Part shown: positions 26,426 to 34,149 of the stretch, piece after piece | Position numbering within the stretch: position 1 is the stretch's first letter | Layout: the number at the start of each line of letters is the position of its first letter | NCBI GenBank assembly: GCA_963835595.1 | Contig: CAWIGL010000002.1 | Location: 682,001 to 746,000 of the forward strand | Length of the DNA: 64,000 nt | Origin: CAWEPK01 sp963835595 | GTDB lineage: Bacteria > Desulfobacterota > Syntrophorhabdia > Syntrophorhabdales > WCHB1-27 | Direction of reading: 5' to 3' | Translations under genes and position numbers: made by a program | The notes under the pieces: model-generated | Told to the model about the DNA's origin: nothing | What the model saw: only the letters and a program-made list of their open reading frames with translations | Databases searched by the model: none

Positions 26426-26754
26426 TTTCAGCCTCTCAACGCCCCTTGTCGATTCCGGGAGAATAGGAAACGCACCTGATTCGTGCGACAGCCCTGCTAT
26501 GTTGCTGATGCAGGTCTTGGCGCGCAATGTAAGGGACCCATTGGCCTTCCGTCCTATCCTCGCGGGTAGCCTGGCATTCGGATGTCGCTGATTCTATTAC
26601 ACTGTCAAACAAAAAATCAAGGAAATAAGCACCGTACAGCCCACCTTATAAAGCCATAGGCGACGCCTGTACCCATTAAATGACACCCCGCCCGCCCTGG
26701 CGCTGACCTCATAGCGCCACTATAATGCATTATAATCGCTCAAGGGAGGTGTCG
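26426..26754. other. Intergenic region between divergent glycosyltransferase and msrA
   Basis: About 330 bases, AT-rich in the middle. No protein of recognisable family is seen. It should hold the promoters of both divergent genes. The palindrome before msrA is listed separately. The out-of-frame start codons upstream of 26425 give the longer glycosyltransferase reading but no homology. Confidence 0.6.
26721..26736 (+). promoter_or_regulatory. Candidate msrA promoter with palindromic -10 region
   Basis: TATAATGCATTATA (26721-26734) is a perfect palindrome and contains one consensus -10 box (26721-26726), overlapped by a second, TATAAT at 26731-26736, immediately upstream of the msrA ribosome binding site. 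No clear -35 was found. The symmetry could bind a dimeric regulator. Confidence 0.45.
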
Positions 26755-27378
26755 ATGAAGATTCAGGTGGTGCTTGCGGCGGTGATGGCCCTCGCCCTTC
26801 TGCACGTGATCGCGGGGACGGCAAGCGGGGCCGACGGACACGGCCTCGAAAAGGCCACGTTCGCCGGCGGCTGTTTCTGGTGCATGGAGCCTGCATTCGA
26901 TCACGTGCCGGGTGTCGTGTCGGTCACCGTGGGCTACACGGGCGGGACGAAGAAAAACCCCACCTATGAAGAGGTCTCCTCAGGCACGACGGGCCACGCC
27001 GAATCGATAGAGGTCGTTTACGACCCCACGAAGGTGAGCTATGAGAAGCTCCTCGACATCTTCTGGCACAACATAGACCCGACCGTTAAGGACAGACAGT
27101 TCTGCGACGTAGGCCACCAGTACAGGAGTGCGATCTTCTACCACAACGAGGAGCAGAAGCGGCTGGCGGAAGCCTCGAAGGAGGCCCTGGAGGCGTCGAA
27201 GCGGCTCAAGGGGCCTGTCTATACGGAGATCGTCCCCGCCTCCACGTTTTACCCTGCGGAGGAGTACCACCAGGAGTACTACAAGAAGAACCCCGTGCGC
27301 TACAAATACTACCGGTGGAACTGCGGGCGCGACCAGCGGCTGAAGGAGCTGTGGGGCAAGGAGGCAGGCGGGCACTAA
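26755..27378 (+). CDS. msrA: Peptide-methionine (S)-S-oxide reductase, exported
   Basis: A 207-residue MsrA that repairs oxidised methionine. The catalytic Cys is in FAGGCFWCMEPAFD (about residue 40), followed by GYTGGTKKNPTYEEVSSG, SIEVVYDPTKVSYEKLL, and GHQYRSAIF with the conserved substrate-site residues. A later Cys in RWNCGRDQ near residue 190 is a possible resolving Cys. An N-terminal signal peptide (about residues 1-25, ending TASGADG) places it in the periplasm. The ATG at 26755 is preceded by AAGGGAGGTG, and an upstream in-frame ATG at 26725 is rejected. No msrB follows. Confidence 0.93.
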   Translation: MKIQVVLAAVMALALLHVIAGTASGADGHGLEKATFAGGCFWCMEPAFDHVPGVVSVTVGYTGGTKKNPTYEEVSSGTTGHAESIEVVYDPTKVSYEKLLDIFWHNIDPTVKDRQFCDVGHQYRSAIFYHNEEQKRLAEASKEALEASKRLKGPVYTEIVPASTFYPAEEYHQEYYKKNPVRYKYYRWNCGRDQRLKELWGKEAGGH

Positions 27379-27407
27379 AATGGCTCGCACGCCGGATAGT
27401 GCTCAAA

Positions 27408-28298
27408 TCAGTCGGAGGCCCCCTTTGTGCGGTGCGCCGTCCATGGAACACGGCGCGCCCGGCCGGTCGAAAGGTTTTTGACGATAAGCTCGCCCTCCAT
27501 TAGATCGCCCCGGGCGACCGCCCGGTATTCCAGCGTCTGTTTTGCCGCCCCTTTGCCTCCGTTCACAGTGAATGCAAAGCGGCCGCCGTCGAGCTTCGCG
27601 TCGAAGTGGACGGTATGGCCTCCGTCGATGGAGAGACTGCCGTTCAGCGCCTGGAAGGCCTGGCGGATGAAGAGCGTCCCGTGGGCGGGGGCTTGCGGGT
27701 CGTCTATGCGGACATCCCATTTGCCGTACACATTTGCCGGCACCACCCACATATAGATGGTCGATTCGCCCACGCGCTGCGTGCGGTCGGGCTGCCAGTC
27801 GCCCATGTCGTGCATGTGGGAGACTACGCGCGAGCCCGGCGCGAGCTCGGAAAGCAGCTTCGGGATCAGCTCCAGGTTCGGACCGGGAAGCAAATAAAGC
27901 GTCACTACCGTGGCGTTCTTCAGGTCCACCTTGAAGATGTCCCCTTCGATAAAGGCCGCGCGCCCGGAAAGACCGGCCGCCCGCGCGCGCCTGCGGCTCT
28001 CCGCGATGAGGGCCGGGTCGATCTCGACGCCCACGGCCGTGGCATGGAAGTCGCGCGCTGCGGCGATCACGATGCGCCCGTCCCCGGAGCCGAGGTCATA
28101 GACCGTGTCTTTCTCCGTCACGCCCGCGAGGCGCAGCATGGCGGCTACCGCAGCGGGAGGCGTGGGCATGTAGACCGTGTCGGCTTTCTTGTCGAGGACC
28201 CCGCCGGTCGCGCACGACAGGAAGAGGGCCGCGGGAAAAAGCGCGATCAGGAAGAGGCGGACCCGGTGGCCCCGGCAGGCGGCGTCCGGCTCAGCCAC
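27408..28298 (-). CDS. Class I SAM-dependent methyltransferase with lipoprotein signal
   Basis: A 296-residue protein with two parts. Residues about 14-30 are a hydrophobic signal ending LFLSCATGG, a lipobox-like cleavage site with Cys, so it may be an exported lipoprotein. Residues 40-190 are a class I methyltransferase: MPTPPAAVAAMLRLAGV, then SAM-binding motif VYDLGSGDGRIVIAAA, motif II VGVEIDPALIAE and FIEGDIFKVDL. The region after residue 190 is a beta-rich domain of unknown kind. Methyltransferases carrying a secretion signal are odd because SAM is cytoplasmic, though such proteins are known in sequence databases. GTG start overlaps the preceding gene by 8 bases. Confidence 0.82.
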   Translation of the reverse strand: MAEPDAACRGHRVRLFLIALFPAALFLSCATGGVLDKKADTVYMPTPPAAVAAMLRLAGVTEKDTVYDLGSGDGRIVIAAARDFHATAVGVEIDPALIAESRRRARAAGLSGRAAFIEGDIFKVDLKNATVVTLYLLPGPNLELIPKLLSELAPGSRVVSHMHDMGDWQPDRTQRVGESTIYMWVVPANVYGKWDVRIDDPQAPAHGTLFIRQAFQALNGSLSIDGGHTVHFDAKLDGGRFAFTVNGGKGAAKQTLEYRAVARGDLMEGELIVKNLSTGRARRVPWTAHRTKGASD

Positions 28299-28788
28299 GG
28301 GACTTTATCTCCTCCACGATCTCGGAGGCCCTTTCCTTGACATCGGCCGACCTGTCCGTGAGGGCAAGGATCGAGAGCTTCCTTCGGATGTCTTCTTTTT
28401 CCCTGTCCGACGCCTTCGGGTAGACGAGCTGAAGCTTCTCCATGACAAGGAGCATGAGCTGTACGTCCTTCGAGTCGAGGACGAGCAGGAGGGTCGAGAC
28501 ATCGTCGGGCGGCCCGTACTTGTCTACGTACTTGCGCGCGGTTTCGGCAAAGGCCGGCGAGCCGTAGGATTTATGCATCTTCTTGTGGAGCTTCTCGGCC
28601 TCGACCGTGCCCTTCTCGCCCTTGAAGAGCTTGTCGAGCGCCTGCTTGTACCGCCCGGTGCTCCACCTGTCCGCGCCCGGCTTCTGATGCTCTCCTTTCT
28701 GCTCATGGCTTACGTGGCTGCTCCTGTCCCGCTTCTTGTCTATGTCACGCCACGAGGGTCTGTTATCCTCGTCATATTCTCTGCTCAT
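28291..28788 (-). CDS. Conserved hypothetical protein, charged helical
   Basis: A 165-residue soluble protein of no recognised family. The first 40 residues are highly charged and probably disordered (MSREYDEDNRPSWRDIDKKR). The rest is predicted helical, with KQALDKLFKGEKGTVEAEKL and SREKEDIRRKLSILAL-like segments and a Pro-Pro turn at YGPPDDVSTLLLVLD. No membrane segment or Cys. Good ribosome binding site (AAGGAG) and ATG start. It is translated just before, and overlapping, the lipoprotein methyltransferase, so the two probably work in one pathway that cannot be named. Confidence 0.75.
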   Translation of the reverse strand: MSREYDEDNRPSWRDIDKKRDRSSHVSHEQKGEHQKPGADRWSTGRYKQALDKLFKGEKGTVEAEKLHKKMHKSYGSPAFAETARKYVDKYGPPDDVSTLLLVLDSKDVQLMLLVMEKLQLVYPKASDREKEDIRRKLSILALTDRSADVKERASEIVEEIKSRG

Positions 28789-28910
28789 GATTGGCTCCTT
28801 TTATCGACGGGCCACCCGCGAACCGGGGGCAGCCCCATATCCATATAGCATATATGGGCCGGGCCTCTCAAGCCCTCCCTTATCGGCGGGGCCCGTCCAA
28901 AAGGCTTGCG

Positions 28911-29111
28911 TTATAGCTTAATTACGTTGGATGCCTGCATGCCCTTGGGTCCTTCCACCACCTCGAAACTGACCGGCTGGCCTTCCGTAAGCGATTTGAA
29001 TCCGTTCTCCTGTATGGCGGTGTAGTGCACGAAGACGACCTGGCCGTCATCGCCGTTGATGAATCCGAACCCCCTCGCGTCATTGAACCACTTCACCGTG
29101 CCTTTAGGCAT
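28911..29111 (-). CDS. cspA: Cold-shock domain protein
   Basis: A 66-residue single OB-fold nucleic-acid-binding protein. RNP1-like KWFNDARGFGFI (about residues 7-18) and RNP2-like VVFVHYTAI (about 25-33) are present, with GPKGMQASNVIKL at the end. The usual VFVHF/DIFVHF appears as VVFVHYTAI. It binds single-stranded RNA or DNA and may act as an RNA chaperone. It has a strong ribosome binding site (GAGGAGGG) and, upstream, a sigma-54-type promoter and a cluster of palindromes, an uncommon setting for a cold-shock gene. Confidence 0.95.
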   Translation of the reverse strand: MPKGTVKWFNDARGFGFINGDDGQVVFVHYTAIQENGFKSLTEGQPVSFEVVEGPKGMQASNVIKL

Positions 29112-29173
29112 CTGAATTCCCTCCTCGCATCGGCTTTTAGTATTGCGGAGCTTCTGTTCCTCGACGGTATAAC

Positions 29174-29189
29174 TACAAGAAGCGTGCCA
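29174..29189 (-). promoter_or_regulatory. Sigma-54-type promoter for cspA
   Basis: On the minus strand, TGGCACGCTTCTTGTA fits the sigma-54 pattern TGGCACG-N4-TTGC(A/T): the GG of the -24 element and the GT of the -12 element are separated by exactly 10 bases. The -12 element reads TTGT rather than TTGC. Transcription would begin about 50 bases before the cspA start codon. Confidence 0.55.
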
Positions 29190-29266
29190 GTCGCGCTTCC
29201 CTGCCGGCGCGCCAATCCGGGGAAGCGGCAGGACGGTTTATGGGGATTGGCGCACCGGGCGGCGGC

Positions 29267-29332
29267 GACAGACTGTCTCGAAAAAGAAGACAATGTCTTG
29301 CCGGACAAGAATTGTCTCAGGGAATGAGACAA
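29267..29332. promoter_or_regulatory. Cluster of four TGTC/GACA palindromes (possible enhancer sites)
   Basis: Within 66 bases there are GACAG-A-CTGTC (29267-29277), AAGACA-A-TGTCTT (29287-29299), GACAA-GAA-TTGTC (about 29304-29316) and TTGTCTC-N7-GAGACAA (29312-29332). They lie about 80-160 bases upstream of the sigma-54-type cspA promoter, the distance at which bacterial enhancer-binding proteins act. The two outer elements could also control the divergent liv promoter. Confidence 0.5.
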
Positions 29333-29489
29333 AAACGGCTGCCGCCGAGCGGAAACGGACCAACCGGCCATGCCTCCTTCCCGCCGGCCGTTCTTATCGT
29401 GCATCGCTCGCGCAGCCGGGCTTCACAAGAAGCGGGATTATGCCGCCCGACCGACGAAAACCCACGCAAACTCACGGGAAGTTTTTTTC

Positions 29490-29518
29490 TTGACAAAGGA
29501 CTAACCTTTTAATATTAT
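29490..29518 (+). promoter_or_regulatory. Sigma-70 promoter of the liv operon
   Basis: TTGACA (29490-29495), 17 bases, then TATTAT (29513-29518). The -35 is perfect and the -10 matches five of six bases with ideal spacing, so this is a strong candidate. Leader of about 110 bases before livK. Confidence 0.75.
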
Positions 29519-29637
29519 ACAATCATGATGAAAGATGTGCGTAGAGCCTGCGGCCTTTCAAGGGGCCGTGCGGGCGGTTTCGTCGATTCCGAAAAAACGC
29601 AAGGGATAGCGCAATAAGCTCACTGAAGGAGGGGTTA

Positions 29638-30771
29638 ATGAAAAAGTGTCTCTTTGTCTTGTTGGCGGTTTTCATCCTGTCCTGGACCAGCCAGGGGTCG
29701 GCGGCGGAACCCGTCAAGATCGGCCTGATCTATCCGCTCTCCGGCGTCATGGCATACGACGGGCAGTCGGTCGTCTGCGGGGCGAAGCTGGCGGCGGAGG
29801 AGATCAACAAGAAGGGCGGCGTCAGAGGCCGGACCATAGAGCTCGTCGTCGAAGACGGGCAGGGCATGCCCGCGCAGTCCGTAGCCGCTGCGGAGAAGCT
29901 GATAAACCGAGACAGGGTGGCGGTCGTAATGGGCGCCCTGCGGAGCACTGCAAGCCTTGCGGTCCAGCCCATCGCCGAGAAGAACAAGACGCCTATGGTG
30001 ACAGTCATCTCGACCGCTCCGAAGCTGACGGAGGGCGGGTACAAGTATTACTTCCGCATATGCCCGCAGGAGGCGATGCTCGTGGCCGTTGCAGCCAAAT
30101 TCATAGGCGCCAAGCTGGGCATCAAGAGGCTCTGCTACATGGGTCCCAACGACGAGTGGGGGCGGGCGGCGCTCGACGGCTGGGGCAAGCTGATGAAAGA
30201 GAACGGAGGCGAGCTCTTAAGGGGGGACCTCGTCCCTAATAATGAGACGAACTTCCAGCCGTACCTGACCAGGATAAAGTCCCTCAACCCGGACGCGGTC
30301 GCCGTGCAGGCGGAGACGCTGATGGCGTCGATGGTCTTCAAGCAGGCCAAGGAAATGGGCCTGACCATGCCTTTCATCGGCCACGGGGCGACGGCCTCCG
30401 ATGAGTTCATAAAGCTGGCCGGCCCAGCAGCCGAGGGCATCTACTCGATGATGCCTTACGTCTACACCTACGATTCACCGCAGAACAAGGCTTTCACACA
30501 GGCTTACTCGAAACGCTTCCCGGACAGGGGGATGCCCGATAAGTACTCGGTGGGAGGCTATGACGGCGTCTACGTCATCGCCGACGCCATCAACAAGGCG
30601 GGAAAGGCCGACCGCGAGTCGATCAAAAACGGCCTGGCGAAGGTCGAGTCGAACCGGATACAGGGCCTGATAAAGTTCGACGCGAAGGGCCAGGCGCACC
30701 CGCTGGCCTTCGTTGCGCAGAACAGAAAGGGCGTGCCCCAGGTCATCGGGTATCAGCAGACCAGGGATTAG
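29638..30771 (+). CDS. livK: Periplasmic binding protein of a branched-chain-amino-acid-type ABC transporter
   Basis: A 377-residue solute-binding protein of the Leu/Ile/Val (HAAT) family. A signal peptide covers residues 1-22 (ending GSAAEP). KIGLIYPLSGVMAYDGQSVV is the conserved N-terminal strand, and the domain-closing AVVMGALRSTASLAV and GYDGVYVIADAINKAGKA are recognisable. It captures a substrate and delivers it to LivHMGF. The actual substrate (amino acid, hydroxy acid, aromatic acid or amide) cannot be told from the sequence. GGAGGGG ribosome binding site. First gene of a six-gene operon. Confidence 0.9.
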   Translation: MKKCLFVLLAVFILSWTSQGSAAEPVKIGLIYPLSGVMAYDGQSVVCGAKLAAEEINKKGGVRGRTIELVVEDGQGMPAQSVAAAEKLINRDRVAVVMGALRSTASLAVQPIAEKNKTPMVTVISTAPKLTEGGYKYYFRICPQEAMLVAVAAKFIGAKLGIKRLCYMGPNDEWGRAALDGWGKLMKENGGELLRGDLVPNNETNFQPYLTRIKSLNPDAVAVQAETLMASMVFKQAKEMGLTMPFIGHGATASDEFIKLAGPAAEGIYSMMPYVYTYDSPQNKAFTQAYSKRFPDRGMPDKYSVGGYDGVYVIADAINKAGKADRESIKNGLAKVESNRIQGLIKFDAKGQAHPLAFVAQNRKGVPQVIGYQQTRD

Positions 30772-30832
30772 CGTAAGACTATAGGACGGGCCGCGCGGGG
30801 AGGCTCCGCACGACCCGTCCGGTCGGTAGACG

Positions 30833-31711
30833 ATGTCGATCTTCCTCCAGCAGCTCGCCAACGGTCTTATCATAGGCGGCGTTTACGGCCTGATCGCCGT
30901 GGGCCTCACGACGATTTACGGCCTCATGGACGTTGTCAATTTCGCCCACGGCGAGTTCTACATGCTCGGCGGCATGATCGCCTTCTTCATTATGCAGTTG
31001 ACGGGCGCCAGCTACTTCCTTGCCCTCGCCGCTTCTGTTGTCCTTGTAATGTGCATCGGGTATCTCTGCGAAAGGATATTACTCAAAAGGCTGCGCGACA
31101 AGGAGACGGATATCCTGGTGGCGGGGGCGCTGGTCACGATCGGCATCTCGATCTTCTTCCAGAACACGGGCCTCCTCGTCTTCGGCTCCGTCCCCCGCAT
31201 CATCCCTTCCCCCTTCTCGGCGGAGCCGCTGAAGATCGGCCCCATACTCCTGGGCCGCATGGACCTCTTTGCGGCCTTCGTGACGGTGGTCGTCATACTC
31301 CTCTGCCACTTCTTTATTAAGAAGACAACCATGGGCATGGCGATGCGCGCCACGTTCCAGGACAAGGACGTGGCCGCCCTCGTCGGCGTGCACATCGACC
31401 GCGTCTTCTCCTTCACGTTCATGCTCGGCGCGGGTCTCGCTGCAACCGCAGGCGCGCTGCTCGGTCCCATATATATCATCTACCCCAACGTTGGGGAGAG
31501 CGTCATCCTCAAGGCGTTCGTGATCGTCATCGTCGGGGGGATGGGCAACTTCCTCGGGGCCATTTTCGCGGCGCTCATCTTAGGCGTGATCGAGGGCCTC
31601 GGGGCCGCTTATGTATCGGCCGAATACAAGGACCTTATCGGCTTCGTGCTGGTGCTGCTCATACTGCTGTTCAGGCCCTCGGGGCTTTTCGGGCGGATGA
31701 AAAGGGTATGA
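30833..31711 (+). CDS. livH: LivH-family ABC transporter permease
   Basis: A 292-residue membrane subunit with eight or so transmembrane helices. It starts MSIFLQQLANGLIIGGVYGL and contains the family segments LIAVGLTTIYGLMDVVNFAHGE (about residue 23; typical YGVMRVINFAHG), MGMAMRATFQDKDVAALVG, and VIVIVGGMGNFLGAIFAA (conserved permease coupling region, about residue 228). Pairs with LivM to form the channel. ATG start, 61 bases after livK, in the same direction. Confidence 0.93.
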   Translation: MSIFLQQLANGLIIGGVYGLIAVGLTTIYGLMDVVNFAHGEFYMLGGMIAFFIMQLTGASYFLALAASVVLVMCIGYLCERILLKRLRDKETDILVAGALVTIGISIFFQNTGLLVFGSVPRIIPSPFSAEPLKIGPILLGRMDLFAAFVTVVVILLCHFFIKKTTMGMAMRATFQDKDVAALVGVHIDRVFSFTFMLGAGLAATAGALLGPIYIIYPNVGESVILKAFVIVIVGGMGNFLGAIFAALILGVIEGLGAAYVSAEYKDLIGFVLVLLILLFRPSGLFGRMKRV

Positions 31712-32655
31712 AAAAGGGCGCATCGCTCATAGTCTACGGAATCATTTTCGCGGCGCTTTTGGCCCTGCCCCTTGTCGTCACGAACGATTACGACATCCAC
31801 ATCTTCATCATGGTGGGCATATTCGCGCTTCTCGCGATGGGCTTTAACCTGATCTTCGGCTATATAGGCCAGTTGTCTCTCGGCCATACGGCCTATTACG
31901 CCATAGGCGCCTATGCCTCGGCGCTCGCTACCCTGAAATGGGGCTTTTCCTTCTGGCTGGGGCTTGCCTTCGCGGGCGTAGTCAGCGGCATATTCGGCTT
32001 TTTGATCGGCGTGATTGCTTTGCGCTGGAGGAGCCATTTTTTCGTCATAGCGACGATCTGCTTCTGGGGCATCATCCACCTCATCATTTTCAACTGGGTC
32101 TCCCTCACGAACGGCCCGGTCGGCCTCGGCAATATCCCGCCTCCCTCTTTGTTCGGCATGGTATTCACGAGCAAGCTCCACTTCTACTACCTGCTTTTCG
32201 GTTTTGTCCTCGCCACTTACTGGCTGACGAAAAGGATCGTCTCCTCGCCGATCGGAAGGTCTTTCCGGGCCATCCATGAAAACGAGCCGCTCGCGGAGTC
32301 GGTGGGCATCAGCGCCTTCCGCTTCGCCATGCTCGCCTTCATCCTCTCCACGGTAATCGCAGGCGTAGCGGGGAGCATCTCCGCCCATTATGTCTCGTAT
32401 ATCAGCCCGGAGATCGCGGAGTTCTCGGTAATGATAACGATCCTGGTCACGGTCGTGCTGGGGGGCAGGGGGACGCTCATAGGACCCGTGGTCGGGGCCG
32501 CCATCATCGTCTTGCTCCAGGAGTACCTGCGGTTCACGAAGGAGTTCCGCCTCCCCATCTTCGGCCTTCTCCTGATCCTAGGCATCGTATTTCTGCCCAG
32601 GGGCATCGTGACTTTGCCCGCCATCATAGCCTCATACCGGAGAAAAGCCAGGTGA
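31708..32655 (+). CDS. livM: LivM-family ABC transporter permease
   Basis: A 315-residue permease that pairs with LivH. Family motifs: GFNLIFGYIGQLSLGHTAYY (residues about 47-66), and the coupling loop PIGRSFRAIHENEPLAESVG, then LVTVVLGGRGTLIGPVVGAA (about residue 248). About 9-10 hydrophobic segments. Start overlaps livH by 4 bases and stop overlaps livG by 4 bases, so the transporter genes are translationally coupled. Confidence 0.93.
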   Translation: MKKGASLIVYGIIFAALLALPLVVTNDYDIHIFIMVGIFALLAMGFNLIFGYIGQLSLGHTAYYAIGAYASALATLKWGFSFWLGLAFAGVVSGIFGFLIGVIALRWRSHFFVIATICFWGIIHLIIFNWVSLTNGPVGLGNIPPPSLFGMVFTSKLHFYYLLFGFVLATYWLTKRIVSSPIGRSFRAIHENEPLAESVGISAFRFAMLAFILSTVIAGVAGSISAHYVSYISPEIAEFSVMITILVTVVLGGRGTLIGPVVGAAIIVLLQEYLRFTKEFRLPIFGLLLILGIVFLPRGIVTLPAIIASYRRKAR

Positions 32656-33431
32656 GGGATACGTTCTTCCATACGGAGGGCCTGACGGTCCGCTTCGGGG
32701 GCCTCACCGCCGTGGACCATCTCGACTTCGAGATCAGGCAAGGGGAGATCCTGAGCCTGATCGGCCCGAACGGGGCCGGGAAAACGACGGCCTTCAACGC
32801 GATAACGGGCTTCACCCCCCTTTCCAAAGGGTCGATCTACTTCTGCGGCAGGGACCTTACGGGCCTGCGCCCGTTCCGCATCGCCTGCCTGGGGCTGGTA
32901 AGGACCTTCCAGCAGACGAGCGTCTTCCCGGAGATCACCGTAGAGGAATGCGTCCTCATGGGCAGCCACAAGGGGGCGGAGACGCGCGTCCTGCCTACCC
33001 TTTTCCATTCGGTGGGCTACCGGAGGAAGGAGAAGGAGGTCGCCGGGCGGACGACGGAGATCCTAGACTTCATCGGGCTGGCCCACCGGGCGGACGTCCT
33101 CGCAAAGAACCTTTCTTACGGGGAGCAGAAGCTGCTGGAGATCGCCGTCGCCCTTGGGGCCGCGCCGAAGCTCCTCCTTCTGGACGAGCCGGTCTCGGGC
33201 ATGAACCCCGAGGAATCGCGCTCCACGATGGAGCTGATTTTCGCCTTGCGGAAGCAGGGGATCACGATACTCCTCGTAGAGCACGACATGAGCGTAGTGA
33301 TGGACATTTCCGACCGAATCGTCGTCCTTAACTATGGAAAGAAGATCGCCGAAGGCACGCCTGCGCAGGTCTGCGAGAACAGCGAGGTGATCGAGGCGTA
33401 TCTGGGGAGCGGCCTGAAATGCTCTCTTTAA
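32652..33431 (+). CDS. livG: LivG-family ABC transporter ATPase
   Basis: A 259-residue ABC ATPase. Walker A LIGPNGAGKTTAFNAITG (about residues 36-53), Q-loop within RTFQQTSVFPEITV, signature NLSYGEQKLLEIAVAL, Walker B KLLLLDEPVSGMNPEE and H-loop LVEHDMSVVMDISDRI. The signature reads LSYGEQ instead of LSGGQQ, as is normal in this branch. GTG start overlapping livM by 4 bases. It overlaps livF by 13 bases. Confidence 0.95.
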   Translation: MRDTFFHTEGLTVRFGGLTAVDHLDFEIRQGEILSLIGPNGAGKTTAFNAITGFTPLSKGSIYFCGRDLTGLRPFRIACLGLVRTFQQTSVFPEITVEECVLMGSHKGAETRVLPTLFHSVGYRRKEKEVAGRTTEILDFIGLAHRADVLAKNLSYGEQKLLEIAVALGAAPKLLLLDEPVSGMNPEESRSTMELIFALRKQGITILLVEHDMSVVMDISDRIVVLNYGKKIAEGTPAQVCENSEVIEAYLGSGLKCSL

Positions 33432-34129
33432 GCGAGGTAACGGCATACTACGGCAACGTCCAGGCCTTGAGGGACATCTCCTTCGAGGTCAAAGAGGGCG
33501 AGATGGTAGCCCTGATCGGCTCGAACGGGGCGGGGAAGACGACTACCCTGCGCGCCATCTCCGGGCTTCTGGCGCCGGCCGCCGGCCGCATCACGTTCAT
33601 GGGCAAGGAGATCGGCGGGCTGCCCCCATTCGCGATCATAAAGAAGGGGATCGCCCACTCGCCGGAAGGCAGGAGGGTCTGGCCGGACATGACCGTCTTC
33701 GAGAACCTGCGGATGGGCGGATACCTGCGGAAGGACGCAGGCGGGCTGAAAGAAGATTTCGACAGGATGTACGCCCTTTTCCCGATACTGGGCCAGAGGC
33801 GCGACCAGCCGGCAGGGAGCTTGAGCGGAGGGGAGCAGCAGATGCTCGCCATCGCGCGGGCGCTCCTGTCGAGGCCGAAACTGCTGCTTCTCGACGAGCC
33901 TTCCTTGGGGCTGGCGCCGATCATGGTGGAAAGGGTCGCTGAGACGGCGGTGGCGCTCAACCGGTCCGGCGTAACGGTCCTGCTCGTGGAGCAAAACGCC
34001 AATCTCGCCCTCACGATCTCCAGCCGGGCCTACGTCCTCCAGACGGGAAGGATCATCCTGTCGGGCAAGTCGAGCGAGCTCCTGGCGAACGACGAGGTCC
34101 GCAAGGTTTACCTCGGCAAAACCCGCTGA
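33419..34129 (+). CDS. livF: LivF-family ABC transporter ATPase
   Basis: A 236-residue ABC ATPase, the second of the pair. Walker A LIGSNGAGKTTTLRAISG (about residues 32-49), Q-loop region HSPEGRRVWPDMTVFENL, signature SLSGGEQQMLAIARALL, Walker B KLLLLDEPSLGLAPI and LVEQNANLALTIS. With LivK, H, M and G this completes a full importer. It ends 20 bases before the LarA-like gene. Confidence 0.95.
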   Translation: MLSLSEVTAYYGNVQALRDISFEVKEGEMVALIGSNGAGKTTTLRAISGLLAPAAGRITFMGKEIGGLPPFAIIKKGIAHSPEGRRVWPDMTVFENLRMGGYLRKDAGGLKEDFDRMYALFPILGQRRDQPAGSLSGGEQQMLAIARALLSRPKLLLLDEPSLGLAPIMVERVAETAVALNRSGVTVLLVEQNANLALTISSRAYVLQTGRIILSGKSSELLANDEVRKVYLGKTR

Positions 34130-34149
34130 GGAAAGCGAGGGAGGACCAC

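Larger units (their letters stand above)
29112..29637. other. Long divergent intergenic region between cspA and livK
   Basis: About 525 bases with no convincing gene. It holds a sigma-54-type promoter facing cspA, a cluster of four TGTC/GACA palindromes, and a near-consensus sigma-70 promoter facing the liv operon, followed by a leader of about 110 bases with a GGCC-N8-GGCC hairpin before the livK ribosome binding site (GGAGG). Confidence 0.65.
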
